From: Melieria omissa
Taxonomy: Eukaryota > Arthropoda > Insecta > Diptera > Ulidiidae
Assembly (NCBI GenBank): GCA_963971225.1
Contig: OZ020269.1
Location: 15,560,421 to 15,624,420, forward strand
Direction: 5' to 3'
Length of the DNA stretch: 64,000 bases
Made by a program: the position numbers and the translations under genes. The notes below the pieces were generated by a model. The model ran no database searches. It worked only from the letters and a program-made list of their open reading frames with translations, and was not told the DNA's origin. Shown piece by piece: positions 19,800-31,740 of the stretch (position 1 is its first letter; every line of letters begins with the position of its first letter).

Positions 19800-20090
19800 T
19801 TTTAGAATGAAAGACATAAACTAACGTTGGATTTACCATTTTTGAAGTCGGCGAAGGTCGCCAAAGGAAAAATTTACTCAGTGCTGCTGAAGTCGGGAAT
19901 AGAACCTACGATTCCCTGATTCAGTAGTAGTTGATGATGATGTCAGGATGAACAGGAAGGTTACAAGTCTTGCATAGCACTCAGTTCATTCGAAGCATTG
20001 TGCTATGCCCAAAGGAGGTAGAAAGGTAGGGGAAAGGAAGGGATTGTAGAAAATAGTAGTAGTACCTTCCATATCTTCCAGATCTCTCTT
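19800..20090 (+). repeat. Dispersed repeat, copy 1
   Basis: Starts near AATGAAAGACATAAACTAA and includes GAAGTCGGGAATAGAACCTA, TTGATGATGATGTCAGGATG and GTGCTATGCCCAAAGGAGG. The same order occurs at 21785-22260. The junction sense of GTCGGGAxTAGAACCTACG resembles a tRNA-like or tRNA-derived repeat motif, but no cloverleaf was found. Confidence 0.7.
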
Positions 20091-21784
20091 ATGCGTACAA
20101 AACACACATACTTACAATTAAATTTATTATTTATCATCATCAGACAATAATATCAGCTACAAGTTATGAGTGGGAATGAAAACTATTTGTGATTAATTGA
20201 TTCAAATTTTTTTTTACTAAACAGTTAAGGAATACTTTGAATTTTTTGTGGTACTTTATGTGTTTGGCAATTGTTTGGCTTACATTTAATTTGCGCAACA
20301 GCCGGATCTAGCCAGTCAAGTAATAAAAACATGTAAACATTTATCATCTATTTGAGTTTGTTGTCTTTTTGTGTTCTTAAGGTATTTGTAGAAAAAATCC
20401 CCAATTGATTGCCCAAATAATTCATGAATGCCACTACTCGTGATTTCTGCGCACAATTGGTTGCTATTTCTGAAAATTGAAGGTGATTTTAGATTCTAAA
20501 AATATTATGATACATTCTGGAGAAATTGATAGAGGAAAGAAGAAAAGCATGGTTTTTGAATAACAAAAAACCCCAAAATTTGTAACAACTCTAATGTAAA
20601 CAGTTGAAAAGAAAAGCAGGATCCCATGCAAGTTTAAAGTCAATGGACCCAATAAATCACGATTCTTCACAACATAGGTTAACCCCTGGTTGGGTCCTTT
20701 AGCCTCCGAATTTAAAAAAGCTCCGCCTAAATTTTTTCAACTACGTAGATTAAAAAGTATTAATGTTTAAAAGGGACACATATAGTGATGTGGTTTGATT
20801 GTATCTAAAAATCTATATGTTTTTTAAGTCTCCAATGATTGACAGCTCACTTATTTATGTAGTTAAGTTTGCCATAGAGAAACATATTTTCCCTTTCATT
20901 TCCATTCGTGCAGCTGTGACAGTATACAATAATCTTTCAACATATCAAGTTTCTTATCGCTTTATGACCGTCTTTAATCGGTGTTGTTGAATAGGTAATA
21001 GGATTTTTGTTATTCTCTGAAAAAATCCAACATCTAAACTCTGGTTCTAACTAATATTCTTTCATTTTATTTCGTGATATATACTCACAAGTAGATTCAT
21101 CTGTCTCATCGTAAGTATTTATGTGATAAGCCTTGAATTGTTCAAATTCTCCTACATGCATATATTTATTTGTACAAACATACATAGTTCCCTAATACGC
21201 ATTTTAAATAGATTGTTTTTATTTTTTTTTATCAAAATGTGTCATTAATTTAAAAAAGAAAAATATCATAATGCGCATTTTGTTTACATACTAATCTCAG
21301 TATACAACTATAACAACTATTCGTGTCCCGTGGTGCCAGGAGGCTTGCAACGGCAAGAAGAAGCCGCAGTATAGCAAAGCAAGGTACCTATGTATGTATG
21401 AATGTGTGTGTTTGTGTGTGTTTGTAATGATCATCAGGAGAATTGAGAATTGATTTAGCCATCTGTCTAACTATCAGCCATGTGTCCATTACAAATAACT
21501 TTTGAAAGATGTTACTTAATTTTTCGCTTCAACCAGACTGCATTGCATTAGAAATATTGAAAACTTTGACAGTTATAGCCTAAAAAACCTAAAACCCTTT
21601 AAATTTTTAACAATGGCCTTCAAAATTTCAGTTAGGCATAATTATTAGGCTGCGGAATGATCAAAAAATTAGTTAAACTAAATATTAGCTTCAAATTTGC
21701 TGAAGAGAGCATTAAAAAAATGTTGGAAATTTTATGACACGAGAGCCCTTTCATAGGCCTTAAATCCCCCACCTGTGTGTGTGA

Positions 21785-22290
21785 TATTTTTTATGAATGA
21801 AAGACATAAACTAAAATCGATTTACCATTCCTAAAGTCGGTAAAAGTTGCCAAAAGAAAAGTTTACTTAGTGTTTCTGGTGTCGGGACTAGAACCTAGAA
21901 CCTCTGATCAGTAGAAATAAGTTGATGATGATGTCAGGATGGTTACAAGTCTTGTATAGCACTCAGTCCATTCGAACCGTTCAAGTTTGGAGTCGGGACT
22001 AGAACCTACAATTCTCTGATCAGTAGAAGTTAATTGATGATGATGTCAGGATGGTTAAAAAGTCTTGTATAGCACTCAGTCCATTCGAACCTTTCAAGTT
22101 TGGAGTCGGGACTAGAACCTACGATTCTCTGATCAGTAGAAGTTAGTTGATGATGATGTCAGGATGGTTACAAGTCTTTTATAGCACTCAGTCCGTTCAA
22201 ACCATTTTGCTATGCCCAAAGGAGTTAGGTGGGTAGGACAAAGGAAGAAGTTGGAGGGTGAGGAGAGTTGTGGAAGAGACGGAAGGTAGT
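21785..22290 (+). repeat. Dispersed repeat, copy 2, with an internal triplication
   Basis: Same repeat as 19800-20090. Its central part, starting GTCGGGACTAGAACCTA, is present three times in tandem, beginning at 21881, 21992 and 22105 (units of 111-113 bp). Confidence 0.85.
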
Positions 22291-25200
22291 AGAAGTTCCT
22301 ACGTACACTTCTAAAGGAAAAGCTTATTCCGAAAATACACTAACACACAAAAGCTCTAGTGGGCTGTAACTTTTCAAAGGATCTTTGCAAAACCCACCTA
22401 GACTTTTCTATCTTTTCTATACCAACATTACCGACCAGTTGTGACCGATTTTAGGGCAGAAAAAGCTGTTGCACTGTGTAATAGATATTTGAGTATAAAT
22501 TGATTAAATAATAAATTTGCTTGTTAAGCTATTGAATCACTTGTTCAGCGCTTTTTGTGGCTCAAGTGTATCTTTCGACAAGCTCCCATGCCCAGACAGC
22601 CTTATTAACCTAACCACACCTAACCCAATTATCAATCAAAACCTACTATTTATTGCTCTTTGGTAGATTGTGGATCATTGACATCTAATATATCATTCAT
22701 TACCAATATCAATTCATATATCTTTTAACTGATCTTAACAGAGGGAAAGCGCTGAGTGGACTCTCCAAAGTCTCCCATCAATCACGCTCGACTGAAACCT
22801 TTCAACTTATCTTTCAACCATCTGTAAATTGTGGTTATGTTTTTAAATGCATAGAAAATGTGCCAATAGCTAATGTTATGCAGATTTCATCTGCTTAGAG
22901 CTAAGAAAAAGAATCAAATTCTAATGACATATGTTAATGAGTACAGGGTCAAGTCAGCAGACTAGATTAGTACAACAAAATGGATATGGTACATCTGACA
23001 CCAAACGAGCAAACGATGCGTGTTGGCAAGCGGCTAAAACAAAGACGCAAAGACCCACGACAATGCTGAAGAAGCAGAAATCAATTGCAACACTGGCTAT
23101 CGCACAGATCGCCAAGCTGTATCCGTGTCTGTGGCGGATACGCTGGATACGTGGTATTCCAATTCAACGACTACTAACTATTTCGACTTTTATTACTATT
23201 TTTCTCGCTATATTTTAAATTTATTGATTTGGTGTTTTTTGGGACTTAACCGGCCATAACCCATCCCCACATTCAACTCCCAACTGCTCGCAAGTGCCGG
23301 CTCTCTCGCATTGTTTGTGCTCCGAGTTGTTGAATAGTTTTGTTGTTCCTCCTGGCTGGATTGTTGTCGTTGGTGCTGTTGCTATTTGTTTTTGTTGTTA
23401 TTTGAGATGTTGTTTCTGCGAACCTATCCAACCGGTTGCTTAGCCTTTTTGTTGTTATTGTTGTTGTGAGTATTTCTTGTTGGGCTGTGATTTGGTGCGT
23501 TTGCGAGTTGGCGACACGTTTTCAAAGCGTTTGCAAAAACAAAATACAGAAACAGACTCGTGTGTAGTGCAAGACGGTACCATGAGGTCTCGCAAAGTGT
23601 CTACCGAATGACCACAAGGGGACTCACAGATCTATTAGACTACTACAATTTTTTGTTGTTTTTGTTTTGTTGTTTGTGTTTGTTTTTTGCAAAGAAATAT
23701 AAAATCGATAAGAATTAACGTAAATGGTATGCAAATTCCAAAGACAGCTTGAAGATGCGATCGCAGAACACAGCGCGGCAATTTAGTATTTCAACACAAC
23801 AACAACAAACATTACCGCAACACCAACAACAACCACATGAATTGTATTGCTTTCGGTTGTCTTCTGGCGTTTCTTGTTTTTTGTGTGTTTCAAGCTCGAA
23901 GATGTCGATAGAAATCTCAAAAACAACAACAACAACAATGCCAGCACGAGTCACAAACTCAATAGCAAAAAAATCGGTAATAAAACTACTGGCACGCAGA
24001 ATGCGGCACAGGTGGGCGGGGCGCCCGTTTGCATACGTAGTGATAGTCGTTGTAGTTGTAGGACTTTTACCCTACACTGGACACAAGACCCCCCTCCCCC
24101 CACTCGAATATGATTCAAACCTGTGATTACACCGTCAGCACGTTTCGCTTTGGAAGTTGGGCTGTCGCCATGCTGCTGCAGCATTGTTTTTGTATTCACT
24201 ATTTGATCTTCGGTTTTTCACAGTGTATGCACCTTATATTTGGAATTTCCACACTAAAACTGCTTGTGATTTATCCGCTTTTAGCAACCAGTCGCAAATT
24301 GCGCGAGGCGAGTTTTCTGCTTTTCTGCGTTTCTTTCCAGCGAGAGGCGCCGATCTCGCAACCGTCGATTGTTTTGCCTTCAAGCTTCGCTTTATGCGAA
24401 ATTCATTTGTTTTGCGATTATTTTTTTGTTATGTGCCGCAATCTCGATTGCAAGTTGAAAATTTGCGCGCAATTCAATTTGCTTATCAATGACGTTGCTG
24501 GGCGCCACGGCAGCGGCGACAACGACGACGACGGCAACGCGTGTTGGGTGGAAAAGGGCAACGCTTTGCCAGAAACCGAAATCTGCACTCCGATTTTACG
24601 CACATTCGAATTTCAGACCGACTATCGCACACGAGCTGCGCGCAAAGCAGCAATTTCAGATATGCTCTCGCGGCCACATTCACATCCACATCGACAACGG
24701 CAACAACCACAGCCAATGCCACTAACAATGGCAGCAAAAAATAAATAAAATAAAGAGCCGAAAAAACAAATCACCACAGCGTTCACGAAACGACACAAAA
24801 CGGAAAGAAAGGCAGGCAGCCAGCAACAACAATGGTAAATGAAACAAAATAGAAACAAAATCAAAATCCAGACGCGTTCGCCTCTATGGCGTTCGATCGA
24901 TCGCTGGCGGCTGCTGGTTGAGCGTTGGTATCCAAATCGGTCAGCGTATTGTCAGCAACTGGCCAGTTGTTGTCGCTGTCGTCGCTGGCTGGACGCGGCT
25001 GGCGTAGCCGAAGCGCCAAGCGATCGCAGCTGGGCCGGCGACGAGCGCTGCGGACGGCTGATCAAGCGCGAGCGTGATCAAGCGGCAAGAGTAGCTTGAA
25101 TTATGTGTGTTGTTGTTGTGGTTATAGGCCGTTTGCAGTCAGAAATCTCGTTTGTTCGCTCGATTCTAGCTATGCGCAGCGATCGTCATCAATAGAGTCC

Positions 25201-25568
25201 ACAACAACAACAAGAAGCGCGTCAGTAAATTCCAGCACGTCAACGACGCTCATGCATTGTGAACCAACTAGTTGAAGCGTCGCATTCGACTCCAGGCCAG
25301 ACTTTTCAGTTGTTACAAAAGTGTCTGTTTTTCGTGACTCTCGATTGGCAGCTACACGCCAGAGCGTTGCTCTTTCTCTCTGGTCGCAATTTGTTGCAAT
25401 TATTGTGCTCCATTCAGCGCTTTCCATTCGATTGGACACTTGACGCTGCGCTTCTAAATTGAATTTTACATGTGTAAAGTTGGCTTTGCGGTTTCTTTGT
25501 GCGCAGCCCAACTGAAATGAAGTTCATGAGAACAAAGAGACCCTTCACGCACACAAGCAGCGACTCAC

Positions 25569-25655
25569 CACGGCGTGTGAGATGGCGACTGTTGAAGCAA
25601 TGTCCACCCCCATTTCGTTGACAATGTCGGCAATATTGAAATTAATCCGATTTAA
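25569..25655 (-). other. Candidate unassigned coding exon
   Basis: 87 nt on the minus strand between a good acceptor (CATTATCTTCAG|TTAAATCGG) and a strong donor (GCCGTG|GTGAGTCGC). It is open in exactly one frame, 29 codons, phase 0 at both ends, containing FNIADIVNEMGVDIASTVAI. It lies between the Myrf exons and the spag gene, on the same strand. Its phase does not fit directly onto the 9018 Myrf exon, so an intermediate exon or another gene is needed. Could be an N-terminal Myrf exon starting at the internal ATG, or chance. Confidence 0.35.
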
Positions 25656-26171
25656 CTGAAGATAATGTAAATATTAATATCTCACACACACACGCACTTA
25701 GTCGCACTTCGGTGCATGTGTGTTGGTGGATACAGCGAAAAATTGCAGCTGAGTGTTGCACGAATTATGCTGCACCAGTCTTTACAATTGTTGTTTACTT
25801 CACTACTTTACGGTCGACTCACTTGTGCAATGATGTCATATTATGAAATCTCCATTTAATACATAAATTACATGCTACAACTTTGTTATGGAAATTTTCC
25901 AACAAGTCTTTGCGGAGAGTTTCAAGTAGGAATTTTGTGCATTCACTTTTCCAAATTAATTATAATTGTTATAATAATAAATTTTAATTATTTTTACTAC
26001 TAAAATCCATAACTGAGTTGTTTTTGTATTTAACATATTTATTAAGTTTAGAGAAAATTTTTGTATACTAGCGCAACAACAAAATAATCTCAAAAAACTC
26101 GATTTTTAGTGTAAGTTAAAATTCCTCGCAATTTGTTCCGCAACTGAGGTATTTGGCTGGCTTTCTCTGAT

Positions 26172-26177
26172 TTTATT
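26172..26177 (-). terminator. Polyadenylation signal of spag
   Basis: TTTATT on the plus strand, i.e. AATAAA on the minus strand, about 80 bp past the spag stop codon at 26257. Confidence 0.5.
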
Positions 26178-26256
26178 TAAAATTTCCGAAAGTACTGAAA
26201 GAAAAAGAAATCAATTAAACATATAATTATTAATTTTAGTCAATATCATTTGATTT

Positions 26257-28333
26257 TCAGTTGTAAGCGACATTGTTACCTTTGCGCTCTTCTGCTGACA
26301 TTAACAGCGATAAAATTGCAACTTGATTATTCTTGCTGACTTCGAGTAAGGTGGCCGCAATGTTGCTCTCATTGTTGGGCAAATAGTAATCGTGTAGCGT
26401 GCGCAATACATCTGTAAGCGTGTCCGAGTCGAAACCGGCGCCCAATACTTTACCCAAATGAGGCAGTTCAATGGACTAACAGGTAAAGAAATCATAAAAA
26501 ATTTTAGTAAATGAAAACTTGTAGCACATTTTACTGCATTGTACCTTGAAATAGTGATATTTTTGTGCCGGCGACAATTCTTTCCAGTTTGAGTAGAATT
26601 GCGCTGTGGATACGGGAGCAGGCGGCAATGGTCGCTAAGGGGGAAAAATGGGTTAGTAATGGCTTTTAATATTTGGCTACATGTATTCTGCAGCTTACTG
26701 TAGATTACAAAAATTTTTAAGAATACTAAATGTTGAAATTACATTTGATTTAAGTTGCAGCACCTCATTGTTGACAGCGTTTGTCTTTTTCGTTTCTGTG
26801 AATGCTGGCTTTACTTCACTTGAATCTCCAATTGAAATTTTGGCTTTCGCTGCTGCATTGACACTGTTCTGTTGTACTTTTTCTACTTTATTTGTCTTCG
26901 CCTTGACCGTCGTGGGCTCTGTAGCTTCAAGATTCTGCTGCTTTTCGTTTGTCTTGGCCACTGCATTTTGTTGCGTTGTTTTTGTGGATAATTTGTTCGT
27001 ATCTACTGCCACTTCGCTATTCTTTTCAACGGCCGGTGTGTTGTTTGCTGCAGATTTTTCCAAATCCTTTTTGGCCGGTGTGCTCTTTACTGCAGATTTT
27101 TCCAAATCTTTTTTGGTCGCCGTACTCACTGATGTTTCGGAGCTTTTCTTCACCTCTACAAATGGTCCACAATTGCTGTTGAAAAGCTTGTCGATATCGT
27201 CATCGGATATTTTCAAATTATCTCCATTGTTTTTGGGGCCAACAATATCCACAACGGGCACCCGCTGCAGCGGCTTATTTGAACGTTTGTAGGGCGGCTT
27301 ATCTATGGGCAGAATGTCGATCAAGTTGTCGCGCAATGCTGTGAAATTGGGACCTTTGATCGATTTGACTATAATGCAAAGCTATTTTCATTAGTACTGC
27401 ATTCAGTTGTCACTGCATTCAATTGTTCACTTACCATTCCTACGCAAACGCTCATTGATGCGCTCCAAGCTCTTCTTCGCTTCACTGTTTTTCGGCTCCA
27501 TCATCAGCACTGAGGTGCAATCCTTCAGCGCATCCAGATTATTGCCCAAGCACTCATTTGCCTGCATGCGCCTGTAGTAGGCCTTCACTGCAAGACTATC
27601 GATTTCAATGGCACGTTCACAATCCTCAATGCATTCATTGTATCTGCAAGCAACAAAGAATAAAACGACAGTTACAGTCATTAATGCGACTTGCGATGTG
27701 CCCAAAAAACGGTTGATACCTTTCCAGCTTCAAGTAGCACAGCGCTCGATTGCTGTAGAATATGGGATCTTCGGGAAACACATCTATCGCGCTCGTGTAC
27801 TCATTGATGGCCTCTTCGTATTCGCCCAGTTTGACGTACTGGTTGCCGCGGTCCTTGATTTCATTGGCCTGCTTGCGCTTCTCTTCGTTTGCATCGAGCG
27901 GCGTCTCGCGCTTCTCGGTTGGCGTTGTGGCTGCAAGCACAATTGTCAGATAACAAATCAATACATTTAAAACCTGTGCTGTCATGTTTACCGGGCGTGG
28001 TGCTGCTAGACGTCGCCGGTTCGACCATAGCGACGGCTGAAGCCACTGGCGTTTCTTGTTTATTTACTTGCTGCGCCGCTTGAATGTGGCTTCGCACAGG
28101 CAATGTTTTTAGTTGCTGCAGAAAAGTTCTTGTTGAAAAAAAGTAAACTCTTGGCGAGATGAGGCGCTTACCTCGTCTTCCGTAGCTGAGGCCGCACGCT
28201 GTTGCAAATGTTGTTCCTTGCCTTTGATTTCCTTTTCCCAATTGTAAAGATCGTTGAGCGTGTTGCGAAACTCATCGGCGTTGTGGCGCACTTGTGCTTG
28301 AATCTCATAAGATCTTTTCGCTGACGCATCCAT
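26257..28333 (-). CDS. spag: RPAP3 / spaghetti, HSP90 co-chaperone of the R2TP complex
   Basis: Exons on the minus strand: 28333-28172, 28115-27992, 27930-27720, 27643-27435, 27368-26743, 26634-26545, 26475-26257. Phases agree and give 546 residues, close to the fly protein's usual length. Starts MDASAKRSYEIQAQ. Residues about 115-230 are a three-repeat TPR domain (GNQYVKLGEYEEAINEYTSA, then YSNRALCYLKLERYNECIED, then YYRRMQANECLGNNLDALKD). Residues about 450-540 form the RPAP3_C helical domain (QFYSNWKEL ... LHDYYLPNN ... LLEVSKNNQ). Known role: the TPR binds HSP70/HSP90 tails and the C-terminal domain binds RUVBL ATPases, helping assemble RNA polymerases, snoRNPs and PIKK kinases in the cytoplasm. 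The Lys/Glu-rich linker holds a 14-residue direct repeat. The exon 5 donor (AAT|GTAATT) is the least certain junction. Confidence 0.9.
27034..27117 (-). repeat. In-frame 14-codon duplication in spag
   Basis: The linker encodes KKDLEKSAVKSTPA followed at once by KKDLEKSAANNTPA, a 42-bp tandem repeat with a few differences. It keeps frame, so it changes only linker length. Confidence 0.75.
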
Positions 28334-29520
28334 TGGCTTTTGTTATTTTAGGGGCTTTTTTTTGGTTATGTGCTGTATTTCTGTGAATTGCTCTTACTTT
28401 TTTATGTTCTGTTTAAATTTCTCGAATGTTTCCGATGCAGGAAAGCGCCTTTTTCGAGTTTAATTTCCAATAGTGACATCTCATGCTGTTCTGCTGCTTC
28501 TTGATATGTCATGTTTTGGCTGTTCACAATAGCGAATCAGCTGTTGTTAGCCAAGACACAGGGTGGTTGTTAGAAGTTGGAATAAAATGTTTATCAAAGC
28601 CACAAACCACTAGACTATGTGGATATTGCAAGCGCATTGGTGGCTAATGCAGTTGTAAAAAAGCTGTGAAGTCAGCAGATGTCAAAAATATGAGAAAAGC
28701 AGATTTAAAATATTGGAAATTATATAAAAACTTTGAACTATTGTATGATTATATTACTTCAAAAAGCGCCAACGTATTTACGATTCAACATTGCAAACAA
28801 GACGCCCTCTTCAAACACCTAACACTCGCTACAACCGTCGAATAAATTTACACAACTGTGTTGTTTATGTTTGGGCTAATTGAATTTTTAGTTTACGGTT
28901 AGTAGCCGTTTAGCATTTTTCTCTTTACTTGCGTGAAGAAGCCATCTAATGGACGAACTTGTACATTGTTGCTTGTTGCACATTTGCACACACACACGCA
29001 CACAATTCCTGGCTTCTGTAATTAATGCGAATTTGATTAGTTTTTCCCTTTTTGGTCGGTTCGCCGTTGAAGTTTTATGGCGGAAAAACTGCCTTAACAC
29101 CATCGAACGAGTTAATTGAGGTGCGCGCGCGGCTGATTAGAAAATTAATCGTGCCGCCGAAGCTGCTGAAAAGTGAAATTAATTAACAAAGAGAAATTGC
29201 AGTCATTAAGTTGGCTGTGCGAAAAGCACAACAAAATAACTTCATAACGTTGTGAAAATTCTAAATGTGCAGCTGCTAATGTGAATTGTTATGCACGGCT
29301 GGGCCGTTTCGTGCGTTGCAGTGCATTTGACAAATTCGATGAGCAAAGGGGGGCGCAACATTTTTTTTGTAAAACATTTGTTTTTGAAGTCTATTTTAAG
29401 CTAAGAAAAATTTAGTTATCGACAATTTATATCTATTACAAGGCGAAAGGACGAAAAAATGTTGTTGGAAAGTTGAATGAATGTAAAAATTGTGTCGCAG
29501 CTAAGCTTGCCAAATTTTAC
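28334..29520. other. Upstream region of spag and spacer
   Basis: Contains the presumed spag promoter and 5' UTR just right of 28333. No TATA box is obvious. The remainder to 29520 is AT-rich with a few CA runs and shows no coding or RNA gene. Confidence 0.4.
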
Positions 29521-29524
29521 CAAA

Positions 29525-31740
29525 AGAGGTTAGGTTGAGCTGGACAGCAAATTTAACTGGGAACCTTATGTCGATCGCACTATTAAGAGAACAGGTAATG
29601 TTCTCTGGTGCTGCTAAAGAATCTGTGGGAAAAACTGGGGACTGAGACCTTAATGGCTTCAGAGGCTACACTCCCTAGTAGCTCCGCCAACGATCACCTA
29701 TGGGGCTATGTGGTGGAAGAAGACCACGTAAATAACAACTCTGACTAAGCTGGAGAGACTACAAAGACTAGCGAATACCTGTATAACAGGGTGTCTCCGT
29801 GTGTGTGTGTGTGTGTGTGTGAGTATCTCAGGACTACTCTCCAACTGAAGCTCTGAATGTTATATTAGGGATGCTGCCTCTGGAACTGAACGTGCAAATG
29901 GCTACAACTATCAGCGCATACAGACTAGTACATAGTGGATTAATACCGAGGGATGCACATGCAATCGGTCAATTGTCTCTGTGAAAGGACAGAAGGCGAG
30001 ATGGAGGCTTGTGGATGCATCTGGATCTGATGCTTCTTCAGAAGAAACTACAATACGTATATATCGCACAGGGAAGACAGAAGACAGGGTTAATAGAATC
30101 AATCTCACGTGTGACAATATTGTCCATTACACCGATGGCTCTCAGATTGAGGGTGGGAGTATATTCAACACCAACTCCCAGCTGGCAGTCAGTCTGGGTG
30201 ATAAGGCCACAGTCTTTCAGGCTGAGGACTTTTCCATAAACAAGTGTGCCAGAAAATTACTGACTCTTAATGTCAGCAGGAAGAAGATAATCATAATATC
30301 CGACACTCAGGCTGCAATAAGGGCTCTGAGCTTGATGACGTTTGACTCCAAACTGGTCTGGGAGACAGCAAGTGTTCTTCAAGATATTTCAAAGGATAAC
30401 CGCGTGTTAACGGCGATGTTATGTTATTCCTACTTTGATTGTTTTACTATATATATTTGTTCAATTAAATTGCAATGAACTCTAGTTATAGAAAAAACAA
30501 TTTTGTCTAAATAAAAAAAAAAACATAGTTCAAACGAAACTCATCGCAACCGGATGCAAATTGAATATAAGAACCACTTCCAAGGTCCGTGTTGTCTTCA
30601 ACGCCTCTAGAACAACTGGCTCAGGATATTCATTGAATGTGATGTCCTACACATTGGTCCCACATTACAACCCGACATCATGACACTCATTCTTAGATGG
30701 CGACTGTACCAATTTGTGTTTAATTGTGAAGTGGAAAAAATGTACAGACAAATTCTTGTCCACCAAGACGGCCAAGAATTTAAACGAACCCTATTTTGCG
30801 AGTCCCGAAATTCCCCCATTCGAGATTTTAGATTGAATACAGTAACATTTGGAGTGAATTGCGCTCCCTTTTTAACCATTCGAACCCTTCGACAATTGGC
30901 TAACGATTCTAAGGACAAATTCCCACTAGCGGAACCGATCCTCCTCAAGGAGACATACGTTGATGACATTTTGTCTGGTGCTCACACTGTATCCAAAGCA
31001 GTTGAGTCACTCACACAAGTAATTATTGTATTAAAGTCCGCAGGCTTCCCCCTCAGGAAAATTACTTCCAATCACCCGAGGATCTTGGAAAACACCGAGT
31101 GATAATACACTGGGTCCCTGCGCACTGTGGGAAAAATGGTAATGAGAAGGCGGACAGATTGGCAAAGAATGGGACTGCAAGACGACTCTATGGACCTGAA
31201 CCGATCATAGGTGTCAGCAAAACTTACCATAGACATTGTGTCAAACTGGAATGCATAAATCAGCTAACCACAAATGGTCCAATACGATGAGACAGCGCTG
31301 TTCCAAGTTATTCCTTGCGGTCTATACGGTAAGCGAATCAAAATAATTTCTGGACTTAAGCAGAAAGGAGCTTAAGTTCATGACAGGGATCCTGAGCGGG
31401 CACTGTGTGCTAAATATGCACAGAGTGCGTCTGGAAATCACAGATAGTGAACTATGGAGATTCTGCATTGAAGATAAAGAAACATCCGGGCACATTATAA
31501 CTGAATGCCACGCCCCTTTACACGTAAGAAAACGGATATTGGGAAGGGAACTGATTCAGACGAAAGAACTGTCTGGAATCGATCTGGGAAAAATCAAGGA
31601 GTTCCTGGACGGCATGGGGGAAAAGATGAGCTCCTCCAATAAAGAATGGGGATTGGACACAGTAATTCTCATTCTAATTCTCCCATACCTAATCCAATCT
31701 AAGTTCCGCTGATTGGCCACGCATAGATCCTGTTGGGTCC
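29525..31740 (+). pseudogene. Degenerate non-LTR retrotransposon 3' half, interrupted
   Basis: Broken plus-strand frames follow the order of a pol ORF end. First, post-RT thumb motifs near 29740-29960 (LTKLERLQRLANTCITGC, ILGMLPLELNVQM, AYRLVHSGLIPRDA). Then RNase H: VHYTDGSQIEGG near 30120, FQAEDFSINKC, IIIISDTQAAIRAL near 30290. After the insert at 30403-31097: VIIHWVPAHCGKNGNEKADR from about 31102. Then a C-terminal WRFCIEDKETSGHIITEC motif near 31460. Stops, frame changes and a (GT)n run near 29803-29822 mark it as dead. The reading frame resumes at the same codon on both sides of the insert. Confidence 0.85.
30403..31097 (+). mobile_element. BEL/Pao LTR-element fragment nested in the non-LTR element
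   Basis: The plus strand encodes BEL/Pao reverse transcriptase blocks: KVRVVFNASRTTGSG near 30580 and EVEKMYRQILVHQDGQEFKR near 30735. These continue with LNTVTFGVNCAPFLTIRTL near 30833 and ETYVDDILSGAHT near 30950, the YVDD catalytic box. One frameshift lies near 30640-30680. The left edge TGTTAACGGCG looks like the start of an LTR. The flanks CCGCG (30400-30404) and CCGAG (31095-31099) differ at one base, compatible with a 5-bp target duplication. No right LTR is seen, so the insert is incomplete. Confidence 0.75.

Larger units (their letters stand above)
9019..25568. other. Long gene-poor region rich in repeats
   Basis: About 16.5 kb upstream of the first identified Myrf exon with no supportable host coding exon. 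It is probably Myrf 5' intron or promoter DNA. It contains the mobile elements and repeats listed separately. From about 17050 to 18050 and from 22930 to 25560 the DNA is less AT-rich, with CAA/GTT and GAGAG-like runs typical of fly regulatory DNA; open frames there lack domain signals. Confidence 0.4.

Noticed and set aside
22931..23218. 95-codon open frame
   Set aside because: No domain, biased composition, no splice or promoter context.
24110..25099. Overlapping open frames of 60-212 codons in a GC-richer stretch
   Set aside because: Frames overlap on both strands with Gln/Asn/Arg/Cys runs from CAA/GTT/CGA repeats; no conserved domain, more likely regulatory DNA.
26681..27292. 203-codon plus-strand open frame opposite spag exon 5
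   Set aside because: Phe/Ser-rich peptide is the complement of the Lys/Glu-rich linker on the minus strand.
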